From CAYLHQ01 sp964628935 (GTDB taxonomy: Bacteria > Acidobacteriota > Polarisedimenticolia > Polarisedimenticolales > DASRJG01), in assembly GCA_964628935.1 (NCBI GenBank), contig CAZVOE010000001.1:25880-89879 (forward strand): a DNA stretch of 64,000 bases, given 5' to 3'. The notes under the pieces are model-generated. The model saw nothing but the letters and a program-made list of their open reading frames with translations. It was not told the DNA's origin and searched no databases. Positions 17,646 through 26,212 of this stretch are shown here, piece after piece; within the stretch, counting starts at the first letter, position 1, and each line of letters begins with the position of its first letter. The position numbers and the translations under genes were made by a program.

Positions 17646-18047
17646 TCAGATCCCCTTGTGTTCCTCTTCCTGCTTGTAGAGGTACCGGATGGCGTGCTTG
17701 AAGACGAGTAGGTTCGGCGCGTCGTCGCGGTTGACCTTGATGCAGTTGCGGTCGTACCACTCGATGTGGCCGCGAAGCTGCTGTCCGTCGTCGAGAACGA
17801 CGACCATCGGAGTCCGCGCGTTCATCTGTTTCAGGTAGTAGAACGCCTCCGCGCTCGTGGCGTCGGGGGGTGCGGATCGGCGCCTCGGCCCTCCGGGTTG
17901 AGGGGCGGACTGGCCCGGGGGGGGTTCTGTCCGCTCCCGGGGCGGCGGTCCTTGGATCGCCGGGGTAAGGACGCCGCCGCTCCGGCCGTTACCGAGCCTC
18001 TCCTTGAGTTCGGCGAGATTGGGTCGCACGAGCTTCCGGTTCATCAT
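17646..18047 (-). CDS. hfq: Hfq-like Sm RNA-binding protein with long N-terminal extension
   Basis: A 133-aa protein from ATG 18047 (MMNRKLVRPNLAELKERLG). The last 60 residues form an Hfq-like Sm fold: FYYLKQMNARTPMVVVLDDG leads into strand 1, QQLRGHIEWYDRNCIKV matches the Sm1 strand pattern (GQIESFDQF in E. coli), and LLVFKHAIRYLY corresponds to the YKHAI Sm2 box. Residues 1-72 are Pro/Arg/Gly-rich and look disordered; classical Hfq has only a few residues there. The expected role is sRNA/mRNA matchmaking as a hexamer. It lies downstream of surA on the same strand, separated by 185 bp containing an AT-rich likely promoter. Confidence 0.8.
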   Translation of the reverse strand: MMNRKLVRPNLAELKERLGNGRSGGVLTPAIQGPPPRERTEPPPGQSAPQPGGPRRRSAPPDATSAEAFYYLKQMNARTPMVVVLDDGQQLRGHIEWYDRNCIKVNRDDAPNLLVFKHAIRYLYKQEEEHKGI

Positions 18048-18077
18048 GGTGGCTCCCGAATCGCCTGGCCCCGCCGC

Positions 18078-18115
18078 CAGTTCTACCAAATTGAATTCGT
18101 ATAATTACGCTTTTT
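18078..18115 (-). promoter_or_regulatory. AT-rich promoter-like island upstream of hfq-like gene
   Basis: This stretch (around aattgaattcgtataattac) is far more AT-rich than its surroundings and lies 31-68 nt upstream of the hfq-like ATG. On the minus strand it offers TAATTATAC and TAGAAC as possible -10 elements, but no convincing -35 at 16-18 nt. I call it a promoter region without fixing the boxes. Confidence 0.35.
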
Positions 18116-18232
18116 CGTGACCACATCGTCCCCCGACGGCAGCGGGGTCCGCTTCGCCATTCGCGGGAAACGATCCAATTCTCAAAAATCCTACTGGCAG
18201 ACGCATGTCGGCGCAAGCCGCTTCTGAAGGTT

Positions 18233-19225
18233 TTAGGGTTTTGAAAGCCTGGCCGCGTACTTCGGGGAAACCCAGACCTCCGCCTCCTCCCAAGCCCGTT
18301 TCATGAACGCATTGTTGAGGTCCCGGTATCGCTGATTCCAAATCTCCCTTCGAATCGACTCCTTCACCTCTTCGAACGGTTGTATCGCGTCGTCCCGCCG
18401 GGACTCCACCATGAGCAGGTGAACCCCGTAGTCCGTCTCGATCGCCGGGCCCACCTCTCCGACCGCAAGACTGAAAGCCTGCGCTTCGAGGGCGGGCGCG
18501 AGATCGCCCCGCCGGACCTTCCCGAGCAGCCCCCCTTGCGCCCGGGTGCCGGCCTCCGAGACTTCGGACGCGATCGCCGCGAAGTCGGCGCCCGGCGTCG
18601 TCGCTCGGGCGCGCACCGCCTCGGCGAGCTCGAGCGCCGCTGCGCGACCGCGCTGTGCGGAGAGGATCACGATTTCCCGGACCACGGCCTCGGCGGCCAC
18701 GCGGAAACGCTCCGGATCGGCGTCGTAGGCCTGCCGGACCTCCGCCTCGGAGACCGAGACGCGGCTCCGCACCTCGTAGTTTTCCACCTCCTGCGGGGCA
18801 TACATCTCGATCAGGCGCTTGCGCAGGTCCTCCTCGGTGAGGCCCTCCGCCGCCAGCAGACGCGCCAACTCGTCGCGGTTCGGGATCCCCTGCTGTTCGA
18901 GGAACGAGTCAATCAGGGCCGATCCGAGCTTGTCGACATCGTACATCCGCATCGCGCGATGCAAGAGGATCTTACGTTGGATCATGTCGCGGAGAAGTTC
19001 CCTGCGCATCCGGTCGATCTCGCGATCGAGTTCGGCCCCGCTCAGGCGCCGGTACGCTTCGGCGACGCTCTCCTGCTCCGCCGCCTCGAACTCCGACCGG
19101 GTAATGATGTCGTCGTTGATCTTCGCGACGATCTCCTCGACGACTTCCCCTCTCGCCGGTGCGAGGACGAGGAGGAAGCACGTGCAGAGAATCGCCCGGA
19201 CAATCGAACTCCGAAAGCCTCGCAT
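18233..19225 (-). CDS. SurA-like periplasmic peptidyl-prolyl isomerase / chaperone
   Basis: A 330-aa protein with a signal peptide (cleavage near residue 26, APARGE). The SurA N-domain (about 28-170) starts VEEIVAKINDDIITRSEFEA and carries the RRELLRDMIQRKILLHRA helix. A single parvulin domain follows (about 175-290): VREIVILS, then DFAAIASEVSEAGTRAQGGLLGKV with the Gly-Gly loop, and IETDYGVHLLMVESRR. The C-terminal helix is about 30 aa. It assists outer-membrane protein folding. E. coli SurA has two parvulin domains; this one has one, as in many non-proteobacteria. It lies just downstream of a SurA-N-like lipoprotein. Confidence 0.9.
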   Translation of the reverse strand: MRGFRSSIVRAILCTCFLLVLAPARGEVVEEIVAKINDDIITRSEFEAAEQESVAEAYRRLSGAELDREIDRMRRELLRDMIQRKILLHRAMRMYDVDKLGSALIDSFLEQQGIPNRDELARLLAAEGLTEEDLRKRLIEMYAPQEVENYEVRSRVSVSEAEVRQAYDADPERFRVAAEAVVREIVILSAQRGRAAALELAEAVRARATTPGADFAAIASEVSEAGTRAQGGLLGKVRRGDLAPALEAQAFSLAVGEVGPAIETDYGVHLLMVESRRDDAIQPFEEVKESIRREIWNQRYRDLNNAFMKRAWEEAEVWVSPKYAARLSKP

Positions 19226-19229
19226 GAGG

Positions 19230-19895
19230 TTAGTGTACGGGCGCTCCCGCCGATTCGGCCACGTACCGGAACGGAAGGTTCTCGGGTACGACCCGGAGGG
19301 GGGTGGAGGACGTCACCCGCGCAACGAGCGCGGCGACGGCGCGTTCCGCCTTCTCGTGCTCGATGTGCTCGCGCGCGCTCCGGCGGACCGACTCCGGATC
19401 CCCCGTACCGGCCGCGCCCGCGACGTACGCGTCGAGTTCCTCGTCGGTCACGATCGAGGCAGCGCGAGCCTCCGATTCGAGGAGCTTCTGCACGAGAATT
19501 TCCCTTCGCGCTCGTTTTCGACGCGCCTCCTCCTCGGCGGCGGATCCCTCCTTCCCCACCGCTCCTCCGGTGAGCCAGGCGTCGATCTCCTCCGGATCGA
19601 CGTCGAGGCCGACGGATTCCGCCTCGGCGGCGAGGGCGATCTCCTTCGCGAGATCATCGAGCAGTCGGCTCTGAACCTCCGCCGTTACCGCTTCGGCCTC
19701 CCACGCTCCCTCGTCGTCCATCTGGAGCTGCGAGGCGAGGTAGTCGTCGAGTTCGCCGCGCGTGATGGCTCGCTCCCCGAGAAATGCCACCGGGAGATCG
19801 GCGATCTTCGCCTTGTCTTCGCCTTCGCATGCCGCGAGCGCCATCACGGCGACCACGGCGAGGACCCCTCGGAGAACCCAACCGACACGGCTCAC
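19230..19895 (-). CDS. Lipoprotein with SurA/PrsA N-domain-like fold
   Basis: A 221-aa protein from GTG 19895, overlapping the mfd stop (GTGA). A signal with lipobox LAAC (Cys about residue 23) marks it as a lipoprotein. The mature part is a charged helical bundle: AFLGERAITRGELDDYLASQ at the start and a RREILVQKLLESEARAASIV helix, the SurA N-domain pattern. There is no parvulin domain. It probably works with the SurA encoded 4 nt downstream in folding or delivering envelope proteins. Function is inferred from fold and context only. Confidence 0.7.
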   Translation of the reverse strand: MSRVGWVLRGVLAVVAVMALAACEGEDKAKIADLPVAFLGERAITRGELDDYLASQLQMDDEGAWEAEAVTAEVQSRLLDDLAKEIALAAEAESVGLDVDPEEIDAWLTGGAVGKEGSAAEEEARRKRARREILVQKLLESEARAASIVTDEELDAYVAGAAGTGDPESVRRSAREHIEHEKAERAVAALVARVTSSTPLRVVPENLPFRYVAESAGAPVH

Positions 19896-22800
19896 GCGGC
19901 CCCCTTTCCCAGGACCGCCTCCACGACGTCCCTCGCCGCCCGAATCCGCTCCGAGGCCCTGGCCGGAGCCGGAAGGACCATCATGCCCGAGGGGGCGAGC
20001 GAGCCCCGCCGGATCCTCACCAGATCCACGAGCCGTGCGGCGTCGACCGGCGATCGCTCGTGGAATCGGACCCGCATCCTGCCGTCGGCCACGTCGATCG
20101 AGCGCACCCCCGCGGCCTCGGCGAGTAGGCGGAGCCGGGCGACCGCGAACAAGTTCCGCCCCGACGGAGGAAGATGCCCGCTGCGATCCTCGGTATCGGC
20201 CTCGAGTCGGTCGATCTCCGACTCGTCGCGCGAGGCCGCGAGTCGCTTGTATAGGGCGAGGCGATCGCCGACGTCAGGGAGGTAGCTCTCCGGGATCTTG
20301 ATATCGACGCCGAGGTGGACGGCGGCCGGGGTCCGCTCGACGACGGGTTCGCCCTTGAGTTCGCGCACGGCCCGCTCGAGCATCTGGACGTACAGATCGA
20401 AACCGAGCGCGGCGATGTGGCCATGCTGCCGGGACCCGAGGAACTCCCCGGCGCCTCGGATCTCGAGGTCGGCCGCTGCGAGGCGGAAGCCCGAGCCGAG
20501 TTCCTGAAACTCCTGGAGCGCCTTGAGGCGCCGCTTCGACGTCTCCGTTAGGACGTGCCGTCCGGGCACGAGGAAGTAGGCGTAAGCCCGCTCCTCGCTG
20601 CGCCCCACCCGCCCGCGGAGCTGGTAGAGCTGCGCCAGCCCGAAGTGGTCGGCTCGATTGACGAGGATCGTGTTCGCCTTCGGAATGTCGAGACCGTTCT
20701 CGATGATCGTGGTCGTCACCAGCACGTCGGCCTCGTGGCGCACGAACCGGAGCATCACCGTTTCGAGTTCGCGCTCGCGCATTTGACCGTGGGCGACCGC
20801 CACTCTCGCTTCCGGGGCCATCTCCCGCAGCGCCCGCACGAGCGGAGGGATCGTCTCCACCCGATGATGGACGAAGAAGACCTGCCCTCCGCGCCGCAAC
20901 TCCTGGCGGATCGCCTGAGCGACGATGCCCTTCCGGAACGGAACAACGTAGGTCTGGATCGCCGACCGTCCTGTCGGAGGCGTTTCGATGATGGAGAGGT
21001 CGCGGGCCCCGGCGAGCGACATCTGGAGCGTGCGGGGGATCGGCGTCGCGGTCATGGAGAGGACATCGATCCCCACCGAGAGCCTCTTGAGACGCTCCTT
21101 GTCGGAAACGCCGAATCGTTGCTCCTCGTCGACGATCAACAGCCCGAGCGCCCGGAACCTCGCGTCGCTCGACAAGAGCCGGTGCGTCCCCACGACGAGG
21201 TCGACCTCTCCGCGCGCGACGGCGTCGAGGACCCTCCGGGTATCGGCGCCGGACCGGAATCGCGAGAGCATCTCCACCTTGACGGGGAAGGGCGCGAATC
21301 GCTCCCGGATCGTCTGGTGGTGCTGCGCGGCCAGGACGGTCGTGGGCGCCAGGAACGCGACCTGCTTGCCGTCCATGATCGCCTTGAAGGCGGCTCGGAT
21401 GGCGACTTCAGTCTTGCCGAATCCGACGTCCCCGACGACGAGGCGGTCCATGGGGCGATCCGATTCCATGTCCTCCTTGATCTCGCGGAGTGTCCGCCTT
21501 TGGTCCTCGGTCAGCTCGAACGGGAACGCCGCCTCGAGTTCGCGCTGCCACGCTCCGTCGGGGGAGAACGCGTGTCCCTTCGCAGCGCGCCGCTCGGCGT
21601 AGAGCTCGAGCAGGTCCTTCGCGAGCGATTCGACCGACTTTCGGACCCGGGTCTTGACCCGGTCCCACCCCGGACCGCCGAGCTTGTCGAGCGGCGGTCT
21701 CTGCCCCGCGACCCCGCTGTACTTTTGCACGAGATCCAGCCGGTCGACGGGAACGAACAGGCGGTCGCCGCCCTGAAACTCGAGCACCATGAAGTCCCGG
21801 TTGAGGCTCCCGCCCTTCGGCCGGCCGAGCCCCACGTATCGCGCCACGCCATGGTCGGTGTGCACCACGAGGCCGCCGGGCTCGAGGTCGCGGAAGTCGG
21901 AGACGAACGCTCCCTTCCCACGCCCCCTCTGTTCCGCACCCTTCGGCTCCTCGCCGAAGATCTCGCGCTCGGCGAGGATGGAGATCGCCTGGTCGGGAAG
22001 GTCGAACCCGTGGCGGAGACCCCCGACCGTCACGAAGAGTCCGCCCCGGACGGAGAGTTCCTCGCCGGGAGCGGCTCTCTCGCTCCCCATCGCCGGGTGG
22101 AGCCCGTACTCGGAGAGGATCTCGGCGAGTCGCTCGGCCCCTCCCGTCGCCCGGAGGACGCAGATCGTTCGGACCCCGTGCGACCCGTCGTCGCGGAGCT
22201 TCGCCGCGAGCTCGTGGATCCGCCCCGACCAGCTCCGCGCCCGCCGAGTCGGTAGAAGCACGGCGTCCCGTCCGGGTGGATTCTCGAAACGTTCCAGTTC
22301 CTCGAGAGCGACGAGTGCCATCGAGGCCTCCTGGGCGGCCACCGCCGGATCCCGCCAGAGCGCCTCGGGTGGCGGAAGGGTACGGTTGCTCCCCTGCTCC
22401 CAGGCCGCGGTCCGCTCGTGCGACGCCCGTGCGATCTCCTCGCCGGCCCTTTCCGGCTCCTCGCAGACGACGATCCCTCCGTGCAGATGCTCGAGGAGCG
22501 TCGAGGGGCGCGTGGCGACCAGCGCGGCGAGCGCCTCGAAGCCGGGAAGCCACCCTTCCGTTCGAAGTCGCTCGAGCCGCTCGCGGAACGGGAGGACCGG
22601 CCGGTCGTCTGTCCGCGCGCGTGCCGCCCCGCCTTCGAGGTGCTGCGCGAGACGCGCGACGGCTTCGTCGTTCGCCGGGACCTCGACTGCGGGGCCGTAC
22701 GCCGCCTCGGAAAGCATCCCCGTCGAACGCTGATGATCCGTGTCGAACGAGCGAATCGTCTCGACCGTGTCCCCGAAGAACTCGATGCGCACGGGCTCCT

Positions 22801-23386
22801 CGGCGTCGGGAGCGAAAAGGTCGACGATCCCCCCCCTTCGGCTGATCTCTCCACGCGCCGCGACGACGTCGACGCGCCGGTACCCGCCCCGGAGCGCCTG
22901 GAGGATCAACGCGTCGGGGGGAAGAACGTCGCCCGGACGGATGACTCGGCTCGCGGCGCGAATCTCGTCCGGCGACGGGAGCCACTCGAGGAGCGCGCGC
23001 GCCGGGGCGAGCAGGAGGAGCCGCTCCCGTCGCGCCATACGGCCAAGCGCGACGACGCGCTGGCGGGAGACCTCCGGATGCGGCGGGATGTCGTCGTACG
23101 GGTCGGCGTCGAGGGCCGGGAACACCGCGATCGAGCGACGGTCGCCGCAGCCGAGTTCGAGGAACGCCCCGAGGTCGCGCCTCCTCGCGTCGAGTGCGGC
23201 GTCGTCGGGGACCAGTAGGAGGAGGCGCCGTTCGAGCGATCGGAAGAGAAGCGCCTCGACGAGAGCCTTCGCGCCGTCGACCAGCCCCGAAACGACGACG
23301 TGTCGACCCGCGCGACCCGATTCCTCGATCCGGCGCCACGCGTCCGAATCGAGAAGCGGCGCGAACAGGGCCGGCCCCCGCCTCAC
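19892..23386 (-). CDS. mfd: Transcription-repair coupling factor Mfd
   Basis: An 1164-aa protein from GTG 23386, which overlaps the rfaE2 stop (GTGA); longer in-frame starts fall inside rfaE2. Domains: UvrB-homology region (about 20-300, with VFPALDADPYDD and RRGGIVDLFAPDAEEPVRIEF), the CarD-like RNA polymerase interaction domain (about 490-560, GGLVVHTDHGVARYVGLGR), then the SF2 translocase with Walker A GDVGFGKTEVA (about 650), DEEQ box LLIVDEEQRFGV (about 752) and SMTATPIPRTLQMSLAG, and a C-terminal TRCF regulatory domain. It removes stalled polymerase and recruits UvrA. Length is normal for the family. Confidence 0.97.
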   Translation of the reverse strand: MRRGPALFAPLLDSDAWRRIEESGRAGRHVVVSGLVDGAKALVEALLFRSLERRLLLLVPDDAALDARRRDLGAFLELGCGDRRSIAVFPALDADPYDDIPPHPEVSRQRVVALGRMARRERLLLLAPARALLEWLPSPDEIRAASRVIRPGDVLPPDALILQALRGGYRRVDVVAARGEISRRGGIVDLFAPDAEEPVRIEFFGDTVETIRSFDTDHQRSTGMLSEAAYGPAVEVPANDEAVARLAQHLEGGAARARTDDRPVLPFRERLERLRTEGWLPGFEALAALVATRPSTLLEHLHGGIVVCEEPERAGEEIARASHERTAAWEQGSNRTLPPPEALWRDPAVAAQEASMALVALEELERFENPPGRDAVLLPTRRARSWSGRIHELAAKLRDDGSHGVRTICVLRATGGAERLAEILSEYGLHPAMGSERAAPGEELSVRGGLFVTVGGLRHGFDLPDQAISILAEREIFGEEPKGAEQRGRGKGAFVSDFRDLEPGGLVVHTDHGVARYVGLGRPKGGSLNRDFMVLEFQGGDRLFVPVDRLDLVQKYSGVAGQRPPLDKLGGPGWDRVKTRVRKSVESLAKDLLELYAERRAAKGHAFSPDGAWQRELEAAFPFELTEDQRRTLREIKEDMESDRPMDRLVVGDVGFGKTEVAIRAAFKAIMDGKQVAFLAPTTVLAAQHHQTIRERFAPFPVKVEMLSRFRSGADTRRVLDAVARGEVDLVVGTHRLLSSDARFRALGLLIVDEEQRFGVSDKERLKRLSVGIDVLSMTATPIPRTLQMSLAGARDLSIIETPPTGRSAIQTYVVPFRKGIVAQAIRQELRRGGQVFFVHHRVETIPPLVRALREMAPEARVAVAHGQMRERELETVMLRFVRHEADVLVTTTIIENGLDIPKANTILVNRADHFGLAQLYQLRGRVGRSEERAYAYFLVPGRHVLTETSKRRLKALQEFQELGSGFRLAAADLEIRGAGEFLGSRQHGHIAALGFDLYVQMLERAVRELKGEPVVERTPAAVHLGVDIKIPESYLPDVGDRLALYKRLAASRDESEIDRLEADTEDRSGHLPPSGRNLFAVARLRLLAEAAGVRSIDVADGRMRVRFHERSPVDAARLVDLVRIRRGSLAPSGMMVLPAPARASERIRAARDVVEAVLGKGAA

Positions 23387-23898
23387 GGAAGTGAGCCCGA
23401 GCCCCGCCCCTCTCGGATCCGGGCGACCAACTCGGTCGTCGACGAGCCCGGCTCGAGGGGAATGGACACGACCCTTCCCCCCCTTCCCTCCACGAAGTCT
23501 CTTCCGACGATCCGGTCGGGCGTCCAGTCGCCCCCTTTGACGAGCACGTCGGGGACAACCTCCCGGATCAGCGCCTCTGGCGTGTCCTCCTCGAACCCGA
23601 CGACCCAATCGACGACCGAGAGCCCCCCGAGGAGTCGCGCGCGCTCCTCGAACGCGAGGATCGGTCGCGCTGGACCCTTGAGCCGACGCACCGACGCGTC
23701 CGTGTTGATGCCGACGACGAGGACATCCCCCAGGACCGCGGCCGCCTCCAAGAGGTGAAGGTGGCCGGCGTGGAGAAGGTCGTAGCATCCGTTGGTGAAG
23801 ACGACCGTTCGCCCGCTCCGCCGGTCGGCGGCGAGTGTCGCGCGGATCGACCCCCGCGGGACGACCTTTTCCGAAGCGACCCGCGCCGGCCGACTCAC
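23383..23898 (-). CDS. rfaE2: D-glycero-beta-D-manno-heptose 1-phosphate adenylyltransferase
   Basis: A 171-aa nucleotidyltransferase of the HldE C-domain type, starting GTG 23898 and overlapping the GT2 stop. It carries FTNGCYDLLHAGHLHLL, the TxGxFDxxHxGH nucleotide-binding signature, near residue 35, then VVGINTDASVRRLKGPARPI and the KGGDWTPDRIVG segment typical of RfaE2. The enzyme makes ADP-heptose for LPS inner core. No kinase domain is fused, so the HldE kinase must be encoded elsewhere. It supports an LPS-bearing, Gram-negative organism. It is translationally coupled on both sides. Confidence 0.93.
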   Translation of the reverse strand: MSRPARVASEKVVPRGSIRATLAADRRSGRTVVFTNGCYDLLHAGHLHLLEAAAVLGDVLVVGINTDASVRRLKGPARPILAFEERARLLGGLSVVDWVVGFEEDTPEALIREVVPDVLVKGGDWTPDRIVGRDFVEGRGGRVVSIPLEPGSSTTELVARIREGRGSGSLP

Positions 23899-24662
23899 GG
23901 GGTCTCCCGACGCCCCGTCTTCGGGGCGTAAAGGCCGCGGCGGAAACGCCACCGCACGCGAGCCACGTCGAGGAGCATGTTCATCGGATCCCGGAGGAGG
24001 CTCACCGTGGAGCCGGGCGCGTTCCGCCAAACGACCGGGACCTCGGCCACTCGCAGCCCGAAGCGCAAGCAGAGGAAGAGGAACTCGACGTCGAACGCGA
24101 ACCGGTCGACGACCATCGTCTCGAAGAGGGGCCGGACGCGAACGCGGTCCATGAGCTTGAAGCCACACTGCGTGTCGCGGAACGGGAGGCCCGTCATGGC
24201 GCGAATGGCCAGGTTGAACGCCTTGCCCATCGACTGGCGGACGATGTTCTGCCGGATTTCGACCTTGGCGGAATCGAGCGCCCGCGAGCCGATCGCGACG
24301 TCCAAGTCTCGGTCTCGGACCGCAGCGGCGAGCACCTCATGCTCCTCAATCGGCGAGGACAAGTCCGCGTCGGTCAGGAGAACCCACCGCCCCGAGGCTT
24401 CCAGAACTCCTCTTCGGACGGAGTACCCCTTTCCCCGGTTCGCGGCGTTTCGGAGCAGTCGTCCGTGTCCGCCCGCGAGTCCTTCGGCGGCGACGCGGGC
24501 CGTTCCGTCGGCCGATCCGTCGTCCACGACGAGGATTTCGGCGTCGAGCGACCGGGAGTCCACGTATTCGGCGATCCGGTTGAGCGTCGCGGGGAGCCGC
24601 CGCTCCTCGTTGTACGCCGGAACGACGATGGTGAGATGGGTCTTGCCGACGCGGCCGGTCAC
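23895..24662 (-). CDS. Family 2 glycosyltransferase, dolichyl-phosphate glucosyltransferase-like
   Basis: A 255-aa GT-A fold enzyme from GTG 24662. The start TIVVPAYNEERRLPATLNRI, the VVDDGSADGTA nucleotide-sugar loop, RNAANRGKGYSVRRG and the metal-binding LLTDADLSSP (DxD-like) are clear. The FRDTQCGFKLM stretch and the absence of C-terminal membrane helices match the ALG5/DPM-like branch that loads a sugar onto a polyprenyl phosphate. Overlaps at both ends tie it to rfaE2 and the binding lipoprotein, so a role in LPS or surface glycan assembly is likely. Confidence 0.88.
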   Translation of the reverse strand: MTGRVGKTHLTIVVPAYNEERRLPATLNRIAEYVDSRSLDAEILVVDDGSADGTARVAAEGLAGGHGRLLRNAANRGKGYSVRRGVLEASGRWVLLTDADLSSPIEEHEVLAAAVRDRDLDVAIGSRALDSAKVEIRQNIVRQSMGKAFNLAIRAMTGLPFRDTQCGFKLMDRVRVRPLFETMVVDRFAFDVEFLFLCLRFGLRVAEVPVVWRNAPGSTVSLLRDPMNMLLDVARVRWRFRRGLYAPKTGRRETP

Positions 24663-25795
24663 GGTCCCCTCCCCGGGGGAGCGAGGATACCTCCCTCGGA
24701 GACGACGCGGTCGTACGGAACGATCTCCCGGCGGCGGACCACGAGGAGTCGAGGGTAGCGCATCACGTCCCCGTTCGCGTCGAACGCCGTGGGACCCGCG
24801 GCGCCGTCGAAGTCGTCGATTGCGGCGAGCGCGTCCCGGAGCGCCTCGGGACGGAGGCGAGGGGCGTCCCGGAACGCCCGCAGCGCAATCCGCAGGGCGT
24901 CGTACCCGTGGGCGGCCCAGGCATCGGGATCTTCGCCGTACCTCTTCCGGTATCGCTCGACGAAAAGGCTCACCGCCGGGTCATCGTCGTCGACGTCGAA
25001 CGTCGCACCGGGGAAGACCGCCCCCTCCGCCGCCGGCCCCGCCGAGCGAAGGAACTCCTCACCAAGCGCCGAGGTTCCGAGCAGGCGTGCCCCGACCCCG
25101 AGTTCGTCGAGGCGCCTCGCGACTTGCGCGGTCTCTTTCGGGTAGGCGGCGACGTAGACCGCTTGCGGCGAAAGCGCTGCGATCGCGCGCACCGCGCGCT
25201 CCAGTTCTTCCTCGTTGCCCTCATGGAACATCGCGACCCCGGCGAGTTCGAGCCGTACCTCGGCGATCCGGTCGACGAACGTGTCGCGCAGTCGGACGCC
25301 GTTCCGGTCCTCCACGCCGATCACGGCGACCCGCAGGAACCCCTGATCGCGGGCGAAGTCGGCCATCGAGACCGCCTCCGCCCCGTCCGCGGGATGGATG
25401 CGGAAGACCCAGTCGCCCGCATCGGTGATCTCCGGAGCCGACGCCGTCGGGGACAGCAGGACGATCCCCCGGCGCTCGCACGCTCGGGCGAGCGCGAGGG
25501 TCACCGAGGACGAGACCGCACCGATCACGAATGGGACGCGCTCGCGGCTCGCCAGCTCCTCGAGGGCGCGGACCCCGACCTCGGGGTTCGTGGCGTCGTC
25601 CCGAAAAACCAAGGAGACGGGGCCGGGAAGGTCGCCCAATTCCGTTTCGACTTCGAGCGCCAGGTCGATCCCCTTCCGCACTTGGTCGCCGTAGCTCGCG
25701 GCTGCGCCGGTGGACGAAAGGACGCATCCGATGCGGACGTCCTGTGAGCAGCCGAGGGCAGCCGGGAGGAGCAGGAAGGCGAGAGAGGGTTTCAC
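24659..25795 (-). CDS. Periplasmic ligand-binding lipoprotein (Leu/Ile/Val-binding family)
   Basis: A 378-aa protein from GTG 25795, overlapping the atpC stop. The signal has lipobox ALGC (Cys about residue 15). The type I periplasmic-binding fold is plain: VRIGCVLSSTGAAASYGDQV, GIDLALEVE, LVFRDDATNPEVGVRALEEL and FVIGAVSSSVTLALA, then a second lobe with VAVIGVEDRNG and ends at FDANGDVMRYPRL. This is the LivJ / ABC branched-chain amino-acid receptor family, yet no LivHMGF genes are near. It could be an orphan receptor or sensor. It sits between ATP synthase and glycan genes by 4-nt overlaps. Confidence 0.87.
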   Translation of the reverse strand: MKPSLAFLLLPAALGCSQDVRIGCVLSSTGAAASYGDQVRKGIDLALEVETELGDLPGPVSLVFRDDATNPEVGVRALEELASRERVPFVIGAVSSSVTLALARACERRGIVLLSPTASAPEITDAGDWVFRIHPADGAEAVSMADFARDQGFLRVAVIGVEDRNGVRLRDTFVDRIAEVRLELAGVAMFHEGNEEELERAVRAIAALSPQAVYVAAYPKETAQVARRLDELGVGARLLGTSALGEEFLRSAGPAAEGAVFPGATFDVDDDDPAVSLFVERYRKRYGEDPDAWAAHGYDALRIALRAFRDAPRLRPEALRDALAAIDDFDGAAGPTAFDANGDVMRYPRLLVVRRREIVPYDRVVSEGGILAPPGRGP

Positions 25796-26205
25796 TCCGT
25801 CCGAGAAGCGGCTTCGATGCGCGCGAGCGCTCGCTTCAAACGCGCCTCCGCAAGCCGCAGCGCGCGATCGTCGGAGGCGCGTTCCTTGAGCTCGACCTCC
25901 GCTCGGTGCTTCGATTCGCGGGCGCGGGCGACGTCGATTTCCTCCGCCCGCTCGGCCGTCTCGGCGAGAACGGTGACCCGCTCGCGCAGCACCTCCGCGA
26001 ATCCGGCCGAGATCGCGACGGCCCCCTTTCGAGTCCCCGACCTCCACCGCAACACGCCGGCGTCGAGCGCCGTCAAGAGCGGGGCGTGGCCGGGAAGCAC
26101 ACCGAGGTACCCCTCGGCCCCCGGGAGGATCACCTCGTCCACCGGCTGCGCGAAGACCCGCCGGGCCGGCGTCACGACCTGGAGTTCGACCGTCGAGGAA
26201 GCCAT
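25792..26205 (-). CDS. atpC: ATP synthase F1 subunit epsilon
   Basis: A 137-aa subunit. The beta-sandwich half carries LQVVTPARRVFAQPVDEVIL and LPGAEGYLGVLPGHAPLLTAL, the family signature; the C-terminal half is two charged helices (EEIDVARARESKHRAEVEL onward), the part that can inhibit ATP hydrolysis. The start ATG 26205 lies 7 nt after atpD. The stop overlaps the start of a binding-protein gene, so translation continues into non-ATPase genes. Confidence 0.95.
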   Translation of the reverse strand: MASSTVELQVVTPARRVFAQPVDEVILPGAEGYLGVLPGHAPLLTALDAGVLRWRSGTRKGAVAISAGFAEVLRERVTVLAETAERAEEIDVARARESKHRAEVELKERASDDRALRLAEARLKRALARIEAASRTE

Positions 26206-26212
26206 CGATCCC

